Assembly (NCBI GenBank): GCA_013180625.2
Contig: SNVD02006977.1
Coordinates: 124,001 to 188,000 of the forward strand
Direction of reading: 5' to 3'
From: Boswellia sacra
Lineage: Eukaryota; Streptophyta; Magnoliopsida; Sapindales; Burseraceae
DNA length: 64,000 nt
Shown: positions 35,886 to 46,535 of the stretch, piece after piece
Numbering within the stretch: the first letter of the stretch is position 1
How the letters are laid out: each line of letters opens with the position of its first letter
The notes under the pieces: generated by a model
Database searches by the model: none
The model's input: the letters and a program-made list of their open reading frames with translations, nothing else
Told to the model about the DNA's origin: nothing
Translations under genes and position numbers: made by a program

Positions 35886-37989
35886 TTTTGTTGAGCTTTA
35901 TCGAGTGTATCAAGCGTTTAGACAGTTTGCTCATTTTAGCCTTGTTTTTTTTTTTTTTTGCCTTTTTGCATCATATATAACTATAACGGATTTTGTTTTG
36001 CAGGTTGAAGCACATGGCAAGTGAATTTGGACTGTCCTTCACCCTGAAGACACCGTATGATGAGCACTACCATGCGGTGATCACAAACTTGGCAAGTTTG
36101 GACTGTATACAATGGATTCGCGTGCATTTGACTGTGAGGCAATAAGACATATTTCATAATACATGTTTTGAGTTTCCTCTAGACATCCGGGAGCTGTCCT
36201 TTCTATCTCAATTGGTGCACAATGTGCCTATGTGTGAGGTTAACACAGTGAGCTACGATGAAGAGATGTAGTTCCTTATTGAAGGTAAAAATATGGTTCT
36301 GAACTACAATGTAGTTAAAAAATAAATTTTTTTTTGAGCATCTGGTATTTATAGTTATTTTTTTGTTACCATTATTAGCATCTTATATTTTTTTTCCTTT
36401 TTTGCAGGAAGACTGATTCATTTTTCTATCCACGAATTTGGTTTGGTTATCGGATTGACCTTTGCTTCCACCGTGCCACCAATACTGACTGTCTTGAATC
36501 CGTGCCCTTTATTAGATACGTACTTCGATGGCGAGGACATGGAGCTCAAGGAATTCTATGCAAGACTTCGCAAATTGAATGTCTTAGCTTGCCAGACGAG
36601 GATGTTGTGAAGCTGGCCTTGTACTACGTGCTGGAGCCTTTTTTATGGCACGGGATCGACGCCGAATTATCTCCTGTGTGTGGTTGAATTTTGTCAACAC
36701 GCTAGATGATTTTAACAATTATCCATGGGGATCGATGTCTTTTGATAAGACACTTAAAGAAATGAAAAACACTTTGACCGGGAGGTTAGAAAAGTACAAG
36801 AAGCGAGCCGAAGCGAAGACAGGCCAGGTAAAGAGATATAATTGAGAAGGGTACTCCTACGCTATTCAGGTACATACTGCAAAACAAGTGTGTTGGCATG
36901 TTTTTTATATTCTTTGGCGCACAAATTTAAATAGTGTCACTAAATAACCCTTATGTTATTAAGGTTTGATTGTACGAGATCGTGTCGTACATTGACGAGA
37001 TATATGGGCGAGTGGGCAAGGACTTGGAGGGGAGGATATGACACTTGTTGAAGTGGGAGACAAAAAAGACCCCGTTGGAGGACATCGTAAAACGTGATAT
37101 CCTGCTGGTTAGGAGGCAGGTATGTAAGGTTCCCTTGTCTTATGACTTTTCTTGTTTTCGGTCATAGCGAATCACTGTTTAATTTGATGGATTATTTGTT
37201 TACACAGTGGTATCTTAGGTTCGCTCAAGTAGCTGGCATCTGGAGGTGCACATGTAGCTTGGGCGACATCTGTGGATGCTCCTTTAATGTCCGATGAGAA
37301 GATTGAGCCACTTCCGACAGAGCATCCATTAGCTCCACCTTCTGCTGGTCAGAGTTCCCTTATTCGACCTGATATAGGGCCAGCCAGAGACACAGCCGGT
37401 CCTACGGGTGCTCCACCTCCTGCTAGTCAGAGTTCCCCTATCATACCTGAGGTGGGGCCAGCCGGAGCCATATCCAGTCCTGTGGGCGAACGTGTACGAT
37501 CTCCGTCGCCTGCTTCCCCTCTGTACGTCCAGCACACGGTCATGAGGATCCTTCCAGAACTCATCCCCCTGAACATAGTCCCGTCGATAGTCCTGATGTG
37601 GGGGCAGACAAGGACAAAGCCTTTTTCCCCAGCAGTCCTGTGCCTACCAGGTTCGACAGCTATGGTCCTAGAGGCATTTCGATTCCTTCGTTGGGTCGCG
37701 CGACCACCTACCGTGACGGTTCCCCCCTGTACACGATGTCCCTTCAAGCTTGAATGTAAGTATTAAGAATTTAGATTCGTATACTTATCCATTTACATTT
37801 CTGGTTGGTTGGTTTGTCATGCTGATTGTGAATAATGCTATACAGGCGCATCCAGTCCATGATAGGTTCGAGAGCATAGTTTTGCATGAGCTTGCAAGAC
37901 TCCGAGAGCAGATGACACTGTTACAGAGGGAGACACTAATGTTACAGGGGGAGAACAAGAAAATACAGAGGGAGATAGTTCGTCTACGT

Positions 37990-38407
37990 TACGGATGGCA
38001 AAAAAACCCGGGTACGAGGAAAATCCGGGTGAAAAAAACCCGGATTATCTGGGTAAAAAATCCAGGTGCGGGGATAATTTAAAAAAAAATATCTGGGTGC
38101 GGTATTGCAAAAAAACCCTGCACCTACACCGCACCTGCATAATTCTAAAAAAATTAAGAAAAAAGTAGGAAAAAATCCGGGTTTTTGCGGGTGAAGATAA
38201 AAGTGAAAAAAAAATCCGGGGAAATCCGAGTTTTTTTCCGGGTGAGGTACGGGTGCGGGTGCGGGTATCTCAAAACCCGCAAATACCCGCACCCGGAAAA
38301 ACCCGAAAAAATCCGGATTTTTCCGGGGAACGGGGACAAGATACAAAATCCGGGTGCGGGTGCGGAAACACAAAACCCGCACCCGCACCCAGATTTTGCC
38401 ACCCCTA
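37990..38407. mobile_element. Nested 418-bp hAT-type miniature transposon
   Basis: Flanked by a perfect 8-bp duplication, gtctacgt, at 37982-37989 and 38408-38415. The ends are TACGGATGGCAAAA on the left and TAGGGGTGGCAAAA on the right (minus strand), 12 of 14 identical and typical of plant hAT ends. The interior consists of 'ccgggt', 'gcgggt' and 'acccgc' phrases on both strands and codes for nothing. Removing the element and one duplication restores a continuous frame in the host MULE gene, so it inserted after the MULE acquired that gene. Confidence 0.9.
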
Positions 38408-39011
38408 GTCTACGTAATGCTGTTGTTCTACTGGGTGGCCATTTCGAATACGCTAACACGGTACGTTGCACGAGTTGTACACGGATTTAGTGCTTTCCAT
38501 GATGTCACCCTGCTTAACCTGACGTTATGGTTTGCTTTAATACACGAATCAGACGGAGGTTCTGGCGATGACGGTGAAGGTCAGGAATCGGATGGAGGTT
38601 CAAGCAATGACGGTAAAGGTCAAGAGCCAACAGAACCTGAACCCATGGATACGAGTGTTCGCCCTGCCGATCCTCCTCCCACAGACTCTGTTCCGCTCCT
38701 CCGTCGGCATTGATTCCTGGGAAAGCATAAATGGAGCCCCTTTGTCAGTCCACCAGGTACAAAGAGGGCGAGGGTTGAGTCGCAGCAGAAAACCTCTGAC
38801 GAGCAGCATGTACAGCTAGAGGCTCCGGTTGTTGAGCCTGTAGAGAGACCGTATATTCAGCCGCCTGAGGAGCCTACTGTATGTCGTGGCGAGACCGTGA
38901 CACAAGATGCAGATATTCTACCCCGTACAGAGCCGTCGACACAGGCCCCACTATTTGACCCATTTGCCCCCATACCAGCTGCTAATTACATCATCTTTGA
39001 GGAATGAGAGA

Positions 39012-39039
39012 GGGGGGGGGGGCGGGGCGGGGGGCAGGG
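39012..39039 (+). repeat. Poly-G tract
   Basis: Nine or more consecutive G followed by GGG-rich blocks broken by single C or A bases. It lies in the MULE pseudogene just before the protease domain and could form a G-quadruplex or be a sequencing trouble spot. Confidence 0.85.
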
Positions 39040-40849
39040 CAAGGTCCTACTGATTTTAGCATCTACTCCACTGATCGTGAGTTCACGACGATGATGAAGA
39101 ATTCATCGTGGCTAGCATCTGAGGTTTGTTTCCTTCCTTGTCGTCTCCTCCAGTATTGCGATATACAATTGCATTATTTATTTAGTACATTACTATATGC
39201 AGCACATGGATAGCTACATGTGGGTGTTACGTCGCAGAGCTGGCGAGATAAGCGCATCTGGTGTCCAGAGGTGTGCTTTCCTGGATACCACTTTCTAGGT
39301 AGGTATTTGCTAAACATGTGATTTCGTTGTAGGTTAATTTTTGCTTTCTTCAATGTGCTAACCGTGCTCATGAAATTGCAGTTAAAAGTGAAGTCAACGT
39401 GGGAACGATACTCAGACAGACTGAACACGATTTACTGGATGGACGAGGATGACATGGTCCAGTATGTCTTGGGGCAGTTGCCTATCGCGGGTCGACCATG
39501 GTTCGATGTGGACAGGGTGAGTACATTAATATTTAATGTGTTAGTACGTGCTGTTTTAATTGGAATGTTGTCAATGATTTTTATGTTCTCAATTTCATTT
39601 TCAGCTTTATGTCCCTATTAACATCGGAGACGAGCACTGGGTGGTAGCCGAGGTGGATTTGATTCGTCGTGTCGTAGTCATATATGACTCGGCTATGGTA
39701 AACAATTCCACCCACACAGTTAGACATACAGTCCTGTGCCTGGCAGAGTTGATACCCCGTACGGTGTCAATGGCTGTTTATGGTTGTCCTGACTACCTTG
39801 CAACCCCATTCGAAATTAAGCGCATCGAGGATTCGTCACAGATGCCACAGTAAAAGGCTGAGGGAGGAGCATGCGGTGTGTACTGTTTGAGGTACATTGA
39901 GTTCCTAGCGGGGGGCGTTCCACTGACAGCCATTAAGGCATTCACGGAGGATGTCCAGCGACAGAGAATGGCGGTACAGCTTTGGACGTATCGCGTTCTT
40001 CGATAGGCGGAGGAGGGAGTCTCGACCGTCACAGGACTTGCCCAGGTTGCGGCCACCACAGGCCATGTCGATGTTGTTTTAGTAGATGTTGAGCCGCAGC
40101 CCAGCACGACGCCTTAACGAATTCATGTCATGTATGTATTTTGTATAGTTACGCATTTTTGTGGACATATAGTTTGTGAATATTTACACGTTTTTGTATA
40201 GTGTCATATTTTGTTTAGTAGCACATGTTTTTCATGAATAGGGATTCGAAAACTTGTAAATACATTTTTTCCCGGATGTAATGGTACATACGTGGACATA
40301 TACGTGTACATTTATACATGAATGGTTTAGGCACAATACTTTTCATGTTTTATACATTGACAAAGCACATAAATTCGTGTCTTATACATGAAGGCTTAAT
40401 ACTTATGCAGGAATGTTTTATACCTTGATGAAGCACATAAATGAGTGTCTCATACACTAATATTTATTTCAATAACAAAGCACATAAATTCTTAGCGGGA
40501 AAAATAATGGGATAATGACATATACCTCCCCTATATTTTGGCTAAATGTCATAGAGATGTTGCTTCTGTATTTTTTATAAAAAAATAGTCCTTACGATTA
40601 AGATTAGAAACTGCCACAATATAATTACCAACATAATTACCCTTAAAATGTGTATGAAATAAAATAAACAATTAGAGATAAATATGGTCAAGCCAACACA
40701 TCTCGTTCAGAGAAGTGAAGTGAAGCTAAAATTTATTGAATTTAAATTGAGTCTATTTGTCAAAAAAGTATCTATGACATGAAAATTTTTCAAGATATGT
40801 CCAAATTTCATCAAGGGTCCCTAATTATATTTATTTTTTCAATTTTCCC

Positions 40850-41511
40850 GTAGAGTTAAAAAGCGCTGCCAATATGAATGTGTAGATTTTGCTTTTACCC
40901 TTGTTCTGCTTTATATTGTTTCAAACGGGTTAATCATTTTACTAGAATTAAATAAGGCATTGCTAAGCAACCTAAAATCCATTTACTGCAGTCCACACTG
41001 ATGCAAAAAAAAAAAAAAAATTGTATGGCAAGTTTCAACCGAACAATGCAATAGCTCTCTGGAATTGTTTCTTATACACAAATGCAACGCCAAACCAAAT
41101 GATGCTAACATTTAAACCCATGTCGAGTAACAACAAATATGAAATATCAACGTTACAAAAGGTAGAAGTGTTGGTACCAAAGTGCGGTTCTATTAGGTTC
41201 ATTTTGCAGCTGAAACTGAATTGTCTCAATTGCTACAATGCCATAACAACTTCTTACTGAAAATGAAAAACACAATTGCATGCTCGTCCTGACTTTCTCT
41301 TGTACACGAGTAGAAGACACTAGTCAGCCCGTTAACGGGAACCCAACAATAACATATGCCACATTCTGTACCATTAAAGGCGATATTACTGGTTAACATA
41401 AGATTTGTTGTCAAAATGAATGGTAAACGAGGCTATATGTTTAAGCAAATTTTCCTCGGAGAACAATTTCAGAACAAAATTAGTCTGTAAAAATTATTCA
41501 GTTGGTCATGT
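40850..41511. other. Gap between the MULE and the MATE pseudogene
   Basis: It begins with the right target duplication of the MULE. A 16-base A run occurs near 41005. Short open frames on both strands (41021-41260, 41035-41229, 41226-41414) have no family resemblance. The right part may be the decayed 3' UTR of the MATE copy. Confidence 0.4.
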
Positions 41512-42690
41512 TCAACCATTTTCTGGTGAAAATCTTCCATCAAATATCCTCTCCCTTGCCTTACTCACCTGCACTATAACAACCAGAAGCAGATAGCATA
41601 ATTGGGATGAGCATAACCATATGTCCACTAAAATATAGAAGCAGTTTTAGAATGAGATGTCATGTTTGTAAAACATAAACTGCTAGGTAAAGGGTAGACC
41701 TGTTTTTCCCAGTTTGTACGACTTGTTATGATAATGAGCAAAACTGTCTGCAAAAGAGCACCAACTTGTATACCAATCCAAAGGTCTTATCCCCTCAACT
41801 CTAGCCAGAAGCCCAACATGGCTGCAACTGGTACTCCACGGAGACAGTATGCTGCGAGATTTACGTCAGCCCCTAAGTCCTGCCAACTACAGCCCCTAGC
41901 AACACCTGATTTGGAAGAAAAACCAGATGTAAGTGTCCCAAATTCATATATTTGAAATCAATCATAAGCAAACAAGAACGAGAGAAAAGAGCAAGAACTG
42001 ACCCGAAAGTACGCACTGTAAGCTGTCCCATATGACAGATAGACATACCAAAGGAGCCATGGTTTTGACATAATCCACAACTTCCTTTTCATTACAGAAA
42101 ACATAACCAAAAACTTATCTGCAGGCAAATAAGGTTGATTCTAATTAACAAAACTAGTAGAATTCAGCACGGTAGTTAATTTAAAAACTTCAAATATAAG
42201 CACAAAATATTAGTTTTGTAAGGCAAGCATCAATGCATCATCATAATTTATAGACATTATATAAGAGAGAGAGAAAGATCAAACTGCGGAAAAAGATGTA
42301 AAAATTTATCAGTGCTTGCAATGTTCAATATTATAGCTGAACCCTCTCAATGCTTCATTATATGATTCAATCTGGTCCAGCTAAAAGAGAAACTAATATA
42401 TAAAATAAAAAAAAGAAAAGAAAAAAGAAAAGACTTACAAAAAGACTGAAGCCAGTGACAGCACAGAAGGAGACAGCAATAGCAGAGCTAGAAAGATATA
42501 GCCGGCCAAGGTGACCCGCCATCATCACTGATATTATTTGCAGGAAATATTGTGATAAATTAATAGCCACCAAAGTTGCAGCTATGCAGCCAACCGTCTT
42601 TACTTCTTCAATATACAATGCAAAACTTCTGGTTGATGTTAAACCCTCCCTTCCCTCTTCTCTTCCTCTGTCTAACAAACCCTCCTCCAT
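41512..42690 (-). pseudogene. Truncated MATE (DETOXIFICATION-type) transporter pseudogene
   Basis: A broken relative of the intact MATE gene at 52.7-54.8 kb. Exon 1 (42690-42439) is open and close to its counterpart ([39 protein letters not shown] in overlapping pieces). The large second exon and exons 3 and 4 are absent. Part of exon 5 survives at about 42125-42002 ([14 protein letters not shown]) with an in-frame stop where the intact gene has a His codon after ACR. Exon 6 survives at about 41911-41702 (GVARGC.WQDLGAD, NWEKQ) with a TAA in place of the Gln codon after LRG. A last exon follows at 41568-41512 (KARERIFDGRFSPENG). Two stops plus the missing middle exclude a working transporter. 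Confidence 0.85.
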
Positions 42691-45019
42691 TTTCTCTGTA
42701 TCTGCATCAATTACATATCAACCAGTGTCATTTCCAAATCCCACTTTATCTAAGCAGTTGAAGTGTTAAGCTGATTCAGCTGCCACGTAGTTGCTGATGT
42801 CACAATGTTTTGTCAACAACTAAGCCATTTGTTATATATATATATATGTTAAGAATATTTAGTTAATGATGATAATTAATTACACGAAAGATTGTAGGCT
42901 GTTCTTTTCGTTTTCTTTTACTTTTTCTTTCGTTTTCTAATATACCAACCTAGAATCTCATTCATTGACTTAATAAGACTAAGAAATAAAGTAGCAAAAG
43001 CACTAGTTTCCATGATAAGCAGCGATTTTTAGGTTCAGCAACAAACAACTGGAGACTTCGAAGATCCGATTTCGTCACATGCAATCAGCAGACGTTTTCA
43101 GAGCATTGGCAGTAATAGCCTTCAGCCTCTTAAACGCTCTCTTTAAGAATTAACCAAAACATTGAATGCTCAACTCCTCTCTCCTACAACAAGTACAGAA
43201 TTTCTTCTGTAGTGTTTATGCCTGCTTCAATTCTAGCCTCGAGAGTTATCTTAAAATCTTTTTTGGACGTACTTTTTCTATCTTTACCTTTTTTTAATAT
43301 TTATTTATCACTTTTTAACTATATAATAACTAAAAAATTTTTATATTATAAAATAGATACATTGATTAATAATTTTATTTTTTTATTAATATAATATTTT
43401 AATATTAATTTTTTTAATTATTATAAATATTTATTTAATATACACAACGTCCCATACATATGATACTAAATAAAAAATATATATCAAATTGATAACTTTC
43501 GAATTTTTTAAATATTAATAATATTATTTAGATATTTATATTCAAATCTATTTAGATTTTAATTAAATTTAAACTCATTTAGATTTTAGATAAAAAAATT
43601 GTAGCTAAAATTCAAGTTAACAATGGGATAAAGATGAATATTAGTTCTGGATATTAAAATAACATTATACATCCGAAATATATCTTTTAATTTTTGTTAT
43701 GTCAAATAAAATGATACTAATTTAAAATATATACCTCTATTACATAAATAATCATTTAATTCATTTGACAATAATAAATTAGTATCACATCATCCAAAAT
43801 TAAAAAAATTAACAGAAGAGTTTATATTTTATTTGTAAAGGGTAAAACCATTAGCGACAACGTATTAGTCCTAGAAAACTATATTTTACGACAATTTTTT
43901 GTTACTAAAAGAATTTATTAATTTTTTTAACAAATACTTTCACCGACAAATCTTTGTAGCTAAATTTACCTAAAATTTTGTAATTAAGATTACTCACGAC
44001 AAATTTTCGTAGCTAAAGAAGAGAAGTTGCACATTTTGGGAAGACATTTCGTTACAAAATCTCATCAAAATAGCAAAAAAAGATAACCAAAATGGGAAAA
44101 ACTTTTAGCAACGAGGAATTTGTTGCAGTATATTACATTTTGTGATGAATTTGGATCACTAAAAAATTCATCAATTTTTTTTTTTTTGCCCTCATGATGA
44201 TTATTTTTGACAAATCTTCCTTCAATTGTTTTTTTAGTTTAAACTTTTTTTTTTTTACATTTTTAATATTTTATTTATCAAACATGAGTGTCATTTGTTG
44301 TTGCAGTTGGATAACTATTTCTTAACTTATAATCTAGTATACTCAGGTTCGAGTCATGTTTCCTCCGTCTTAATATATATATTTTTTCTTAATAAATTAA
44401 TTGTCTAAAATAGTTAATAATTATGTTTTTTTTACATTCACATTAATTATTAATTAAAATCAATTGTCCAAAATAGTAGTTAATATAAAATGGAAAGATT
44501 GTCAAGTTTATTAATTTTTTTTTCTTACTTTCAAATTAATTATTAATTAGATCAACTGTGTATGATAGTGAATATACAATGGAAAGATTGTCAAGTTTAC
44601 AGAAGATTGTTATTATAAAATTGAAACACTAGATTAATTCCATTTAGTAATTATAATGCTTAGTAGATTGTGTCCACTAATTAATCAATATCGTCTATAA
44701 AAGCATCTTATTTAAAATTATATTAACTTCCTAATTAATTATATAAACCAAATTTAAATGTACAAACTATTATATTTGTTTGATTTAATTAATCAAACAT
44801 AGTTATAAAAGTTTTTTATTTTGATTCCTAATCAATTAAAATATTATATAATTTTTTATTTATAATTTAATTTCTAATCAATTAAACGAGATAAAATATT
44901 TTATTTGGAAATGTATTACTAATCAATCAAACAAATTAAATTGATTTACAAGTTTTATTTAAAAATTAGATTGACTTAAATTAAGAAAATTATATAAAAC
45001 CATCATAATTAACAAAACA

Positions 45020-45050
<31 letters not shown>

Positions 45051-45338
45051 TGTATGTATGTATGTATGTTGTTTTGTTAATTATGATGGTTTTATAGATT
45101 CCTAATCAATTAAACTATATATAGAAGTTATTTATTTAGAATTGAAGTACAAATCAATTAAACGTAGATATAGAAGTATTTTATTTGGAAAATGAATTAC
45201 TAATCAATTAAACAAAATCTTTTATAAGTTTTATTTAGAATTAGGTCGACTTAAATTAAAGTAGTTATGTAAACTAACATAATTAATCAAACTACATATA
45301 GAATTCTATAATATGATTCCTAACTGATTAAAGTAAAC
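42691..45338. other. AT-rich intergenic DNA downstream of the MATE pseudogene start
   Basis: No gene seen. A (TA)n run lies near 42835-42846. From about 43850 to 44180 the phrase 'acgacaaat.tt.gtagctaaa' and related 'gcgac/cgacaaa...ctaaa' motifs recur in both orientations, as in a decayed inverted-repeat element. From 44.45 to 45.3 kb the sequence is a mosaic of degenerate copies of 'aatcaattaaac...tagaagt.attttatttggaa', suggesting old tandem duplication. The hairpin at 44993-45096 is listed separately. Confidence 0.45.
44993..45096. repeat. Near-perfect 104-nt palindrome (hairpin)
   Basis: The left arm runs from 'tataaaaccatcataattaa' through 'caaaacaacatacataca'. The right arm is its reverse complement, ending 'ttaattatgatggttttata'. 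The arms are about 50 nt and differ only by one CATA unit at the centre, which is made of CATA/TATG microsatellite repeats. The transcript could fold into a long perfect stem. Confidence 0.9.
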
Positions 45339-46535
45339 GGAAAAATATCACCAATGACCCTGAGGTTTATTCTACCTACGAATGACCTAACCTTTTTGGA
45401 AATAGGCACTTATGACCCTGGAGCAAACTGCCGTCTAAAACTGTCAGGCACTCTAGGGGTAAATTGGTCCTTTTACTGTGTTAGACATAGAACGAAAAAA
45501 TTTTCATTCCCGAGGGAGTTGAACCCATGTCACATAGATGGGGAATACTTTAACTCATTGCTAAGCCACCGACTCAGTTCAATGAAGTGTTCAGAGTAAT
45601 TAATTTTAATAAAACGATTTAGGCCGTCACAGCCTCACCCACTGCTAAACTTTCCATGATTTTTGTTCCCGTTAAACTGTGACATAGGCAAGAGATTCTC
45701 CTCTTCCTCGTCTCTTCAAGTAATACATCCTTCCTCTTATCTGGTTTCGCCAATACTTTCAGAGTCTTGAACTCGTTCCTGTGTGCTCGCACGCAAACTG
45801 GCATCCCATTGGAGCCGTTTATCGCAACTCTCGCAGGAGTGGATGTGCTTTGCCAGCAGCTCCATCATGTTGGTTTCCTCCACTTCGTAATCGGATTCCG
45901 ATTCACGCTCTCTTGTGATGGTTGTGGTGGTTTGAGATTGTGATTGTGCACGGGAGGAGGCGAGTTGAGGATTATTTGGTGGATGGCGCAGAAATTTATT
46001 TTTTGGTGCTTCTACCAGATTTGCAAATGAAATCAGAAATTTTTTTTCTGTAAATTTACTTCTTTTTCATCCCATTAATTTAGCTCTTCTTCGTCCCTTT
46101 TTGTATACTGATTTTATTAGAGCATTTCGTAGTGCTTGTTGGTTGAAGCCATGTGCATTATTGAGTTGGAATAGGAAAGCTGCATGAGAGAGGTTGAGGA
46201 AAACGGTGGCCGCACAAGAGAGGTTGGGGGAGATGGTAGCTGCATATGACCGAATTATTAAAAGATAAATTAATAATGCTGCATGCTCTTTTTCCGTTGG
46301 CTGGTGGCCGAAGGGTCAGTTAAGGCCCCTGCTTCTATGTGTCGCAGGTTCGAACCGTTGAGAGCAAAAGATTTTTCATTATATGTCAAACACGGTAAAA
46401 GGGCAAGAGGACCAATTTACCCCTGAAGTGTCTAACAGTTAAAGACGCAGTTTGTTCAGGGTCATAAGTGAGGTGCCTATTTTGAAAAAGGTGAGGTGGA
46501 CAAACCAACCCCAGGGTCATTCGGAAAATTTTTGC
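45339..46535. mobile_element. MULE-like element, about 1.2 kb, with 230-bp terminal inverted repeats and a possible captured gene fragment
   Basis: The left end (45339 to about 45570) and the right end (about 46300-46535, minus strand) share 'aatgaccctg.ggtt', 'cctttttc/ggaaataggcac', 'cttatgaccctg', 'caaactgc', 'ggggtaaattggtcc' and a tRNA-like 'gttcgaacc' block. The flanks share only TAAAC, so the exact ends are tentative. The interior (about 45600-46250) is much GC-richer than its surroundings. It holds a minus-strand open stretch of about 90 codons at 46010-45737 and an overlapping one at 45804-45619, neither of a family I recognise. This is the layout expected of a gene-capturing MULE. 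Confidence 0.65.

Larger units (their letters stand above)
36013..40126 (+). pseudogene. DUF1985 plus Ulp1-like (C48) cysteine protease gene of the MULE, degenerate
   Basis: Intact copies of this family encode a DUF1985 domain, a variable Pro-rich linker and a C-terminal Ulp1-type (SUMO protease-like) domain; their natural substrates are not established. Here the DUF1985 part covers about 36130-36840 (LIHFSIHEFGLVIGL, LALYYVLEP, LDDFNNYPWG). A Pro/Ser-rich linker with an internal duplication spans 37270-37540 and a short coiled-coil-like stretch lies near 37850-37990. The protease domain spans 39060-40060 (HMDSYMWVLRRRAGE, then YVPINIGDEHWVVAEVDL, VVIYDS, GGACGVYCLRYIEFL). The catalytic His (39635-39637), Asp (near 39685) and Cys (near 39875) codons survive. 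Disabling changes are stops at 36269-36271, 37039-37041 and 39851-39853, a frame shift between about 36650 and 36700, and the 418-bp hAT insertion at 37990. Confidence 0.8.
34862..40849 (+). mobile_element. Mutator-like element (about 6.0 kb) carrying a Ulp1-type protease pseudogene
   Basis: The left end (34862-34968) and the right end (40745-40849, read on the minus strand) form terminal inverted repeats of about 105 bp. Both begin GGGAAAATTG and share 'TTGATGAAATTT', 'AAAAATTTT.ATGT.ATAGATA' and 'AGACTCAATT', roughly 80% identity by eye. The flanking 9-mers are atagagtaa (34853-34861) and gtagagtta (40850-40858), identical at 7 of 9 positions, consistent with an aged Mutator-type 9-bp duplication. 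There is no transposase reading frame, so the element is non-autonomous. It carries a DUF1985/C48 protease gene, as described for Kaonashi-type ULP-carrying MULEs. It also contains a dyad repeat array and a nested hAT-type insertion. Confidence 0.85.

Noticed and set aside
35426..36024. Overlapping open frames of 93 to 145 codons on both strands
   Set aside because: They run through the dyad repeat array and are open only because the repeats lack stops in those frames; the peptides are repetitive with no family resemblance.
37984..38490. Open frames of 100 to 134 codons on both strands, rich in Arg, Pro and Phe
   Set aside because: They coincide with the low-complexity ccgggt/acccgc interior of the nested hAT-type element and encode only repeat-derived peptides.
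34862..40849. A MULE transposase gene inside the element
   Set aside because: Translations across the element gave only DUF1985, linker and Ulp1-type sequence; no transposase or zinc-finger motif was recognisable.
45330..45338. 9-bp target duplication for the 1.2-kb MULE-like element
   Set aside because: Only TAAAC is shared with the right flank and not at the same offset from the repeat ends, so a duplication could not be claimed.
46302..46360. Possible functional tRNA gene
   Set aside because: A-box-like and B-box-like motifs are present, but no complete cloverleaf or anticodon arm could be drawn, and the motif lies in a transposon terminal repeat.
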